A stretch of DNA of 5,075 nt from Deltaproteobacteria bacterium (GTDB lineage Bacteria; Desulfobacterota; DSM-4660; Desulfatiglandales; B25-G16), in the NCBI GenBank assembly GCA_018400255.1, contig JAGYMO010000206.1:1-5075 (forward strand). Reading direction: 5' to 3'. Positions 4,831 to 5,075 of the stretch are shown here, piece by piece. How positions within the stretch are numbered: position 1 is the first letter of the stretch; every line of letters starts with the position of its first letter. The position numbers were made by a program, and so were the translations under genes. The notes below the pieces were generated by a model that was not told the DNA's origin, ran no database searches, and was given only the letters and a program-made list of their open reading frames with translations.

Positions 4831-5075
4831 GAAAGCCACGTCCTTAGCCGTGGATGAATGCGCCTATAGTCGGGATGTCGCACCACTAAGCCCCGCCTTT
4901 CGCGAAGCGAATCGGCGAAACCAAGTGGTGCCACGGGCTAGCCCGTGGGGCTCCACCGGCAGGAGGAAACTACGGGACATTTACATATCTGTAAGCGTTC
5001 ACAGGTTAAAAGGTTTCCCGCTGAAGGCGTTATTCAGGGTTGCCTTCCTGCCTATGCATTTGCATACAGGCCTGC
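4831..5075 (+). ncRNA. HEARO-like RNA: probable IscB omega RNA, 3' end at or beyond window edge
   Basis: In IscB loci an omega RNA (first described as HEARO) lies just upstream of iscB; its 5' end holds the guide and the structured rest binds the RNA-guided nuclease. Seen here: no usable frame on either strand, but many nested stems. They are CCACG/CGTGG (4836-4840/4849-4853); GCACCACT/AGTGGTGC (4880-4887/4924-4931) enclosing CGCC/GGCG (4894-4897/4914-4917) and TTCGC/GCGAA (4899-4903/4907-4911); an 18-bp perfect palindrome (4931-4948); GCCCC/GGGGC (4890-4894/4947-4951); CGGGA/TCCCG (4973-4977/5016-5020) enclosing TTACA/TGTAA (4981-4985/4990-4994); CTGAA/TTCAG (5021-5025/5033-5037); and a terminal TATGCA/TGCATA hairpin (5053-5066). 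The crossing GCCCC/GGGGC pair would be pseudoknot-like. The HEARO assignment rests on recalled resemblance of overall arrangement, not a model search. The scaffold may start at 4831 or nearer 4858. Another structured mobile RNA is the main alternative. Confidence 0.6.
4831..5075 (+). mobile_element. Left part of a probable IscB-type (ISC, IS200/IS605-related) element, truncated by window edge
   Basis: The stem-loop at 4836-4853, five base pairs around an 8-nt loop, followed by ATGAATG, resembles the subterminal hairpins of IS200/IS605-type ends. The switch from AT-rich to GC-rich DNA about 55 bp after the regulator stop fits an insertion boundary. The encoded protein would lie to the right and is not visible, so whether the element is autonomous or decayed cannot be told. 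No flanking duplication is expected for this transposon class, and none is seen. Confidence 0.42.

Noticed and set aside
4858..5075. 5' domain of a bacterial group II intron
   Set aside because: Such introns open with GTGYG and show a characteristic domain I. No GTGYG is placed at the start of the structured region, and the arrangement of stems does not fit; not fully excluded without a covariance search.
4831..5075. TnpB omega RNA / IS605 right end read on the minus strand
   Set aside because: A TnpB C-terminus should run into it from the right on the minus strand. All three minus frames near the edge hit stops quickly and none looks like TnpB.

Overview
The window looks like ordinary chromosome from an AT-leaning anaerobic bacterium. 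The compact Cys-rich scaffold protein, the sulfur amino acid enzyme and the divergent purine enzyme are of kinds common in Desulfobacterota-like and related anaerobes. That placement is an impression from protein flavour, not a phylogenetic result. The last ~250 bases differ visibly: they are richer in G+C, non-coding and full of inverted repeats, as if acquired separately.

Layout. Positions 1-1158 (minus strand, running off the left edge) hold almost all of a PLP enzyme of the cystathionine gamma-synthase / gamma-lyase family. A 433-bp divergent intergenic region (1159-1591) carries a tandem 14-bp repeat and a good sigma70-type promoter with an inverted repeat over its -10. It leads into a divergent PurD-like ATP-grasp ligase (1592-2962, plus). 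This gene meets, tail to tail across 3 bp, a two-gene minus-strand unit: an IscU/NifU-type Fe-S scaffold (3263-3700) followed by an 89-residue Cys-patterned beta-helix-like protein (2966-3235). A second divergent intergenic region (3701-4080) contains a tandem 15-bp repeat, a TTGACA promoter and a perfect 14-bp palindrome of the kind FCD-type GntR regulators bind. It precedes just such a regulator (4081-4773, plus).

From about 4831 to the right edge lies a dense set of nested hairpins with no open frame. I read it as the 5' part of a HEARO-type RNA, that is, the omega RNA of an IscB (Cas9-ancestor) element whose iscB gene would begin just beyond the window. Only internal structure and recalled family resemblance support this.

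Working together: the GntR regulator probably represses its own promoter and may also control the divergently transcribed Fe-S scaffold unit. The PurD-like and PLP enzymes are separately promoted housekeeping or metabolic genes; nothing shows that they form a pathway. The putative IscB element is a downstream insertion unrelated to them.
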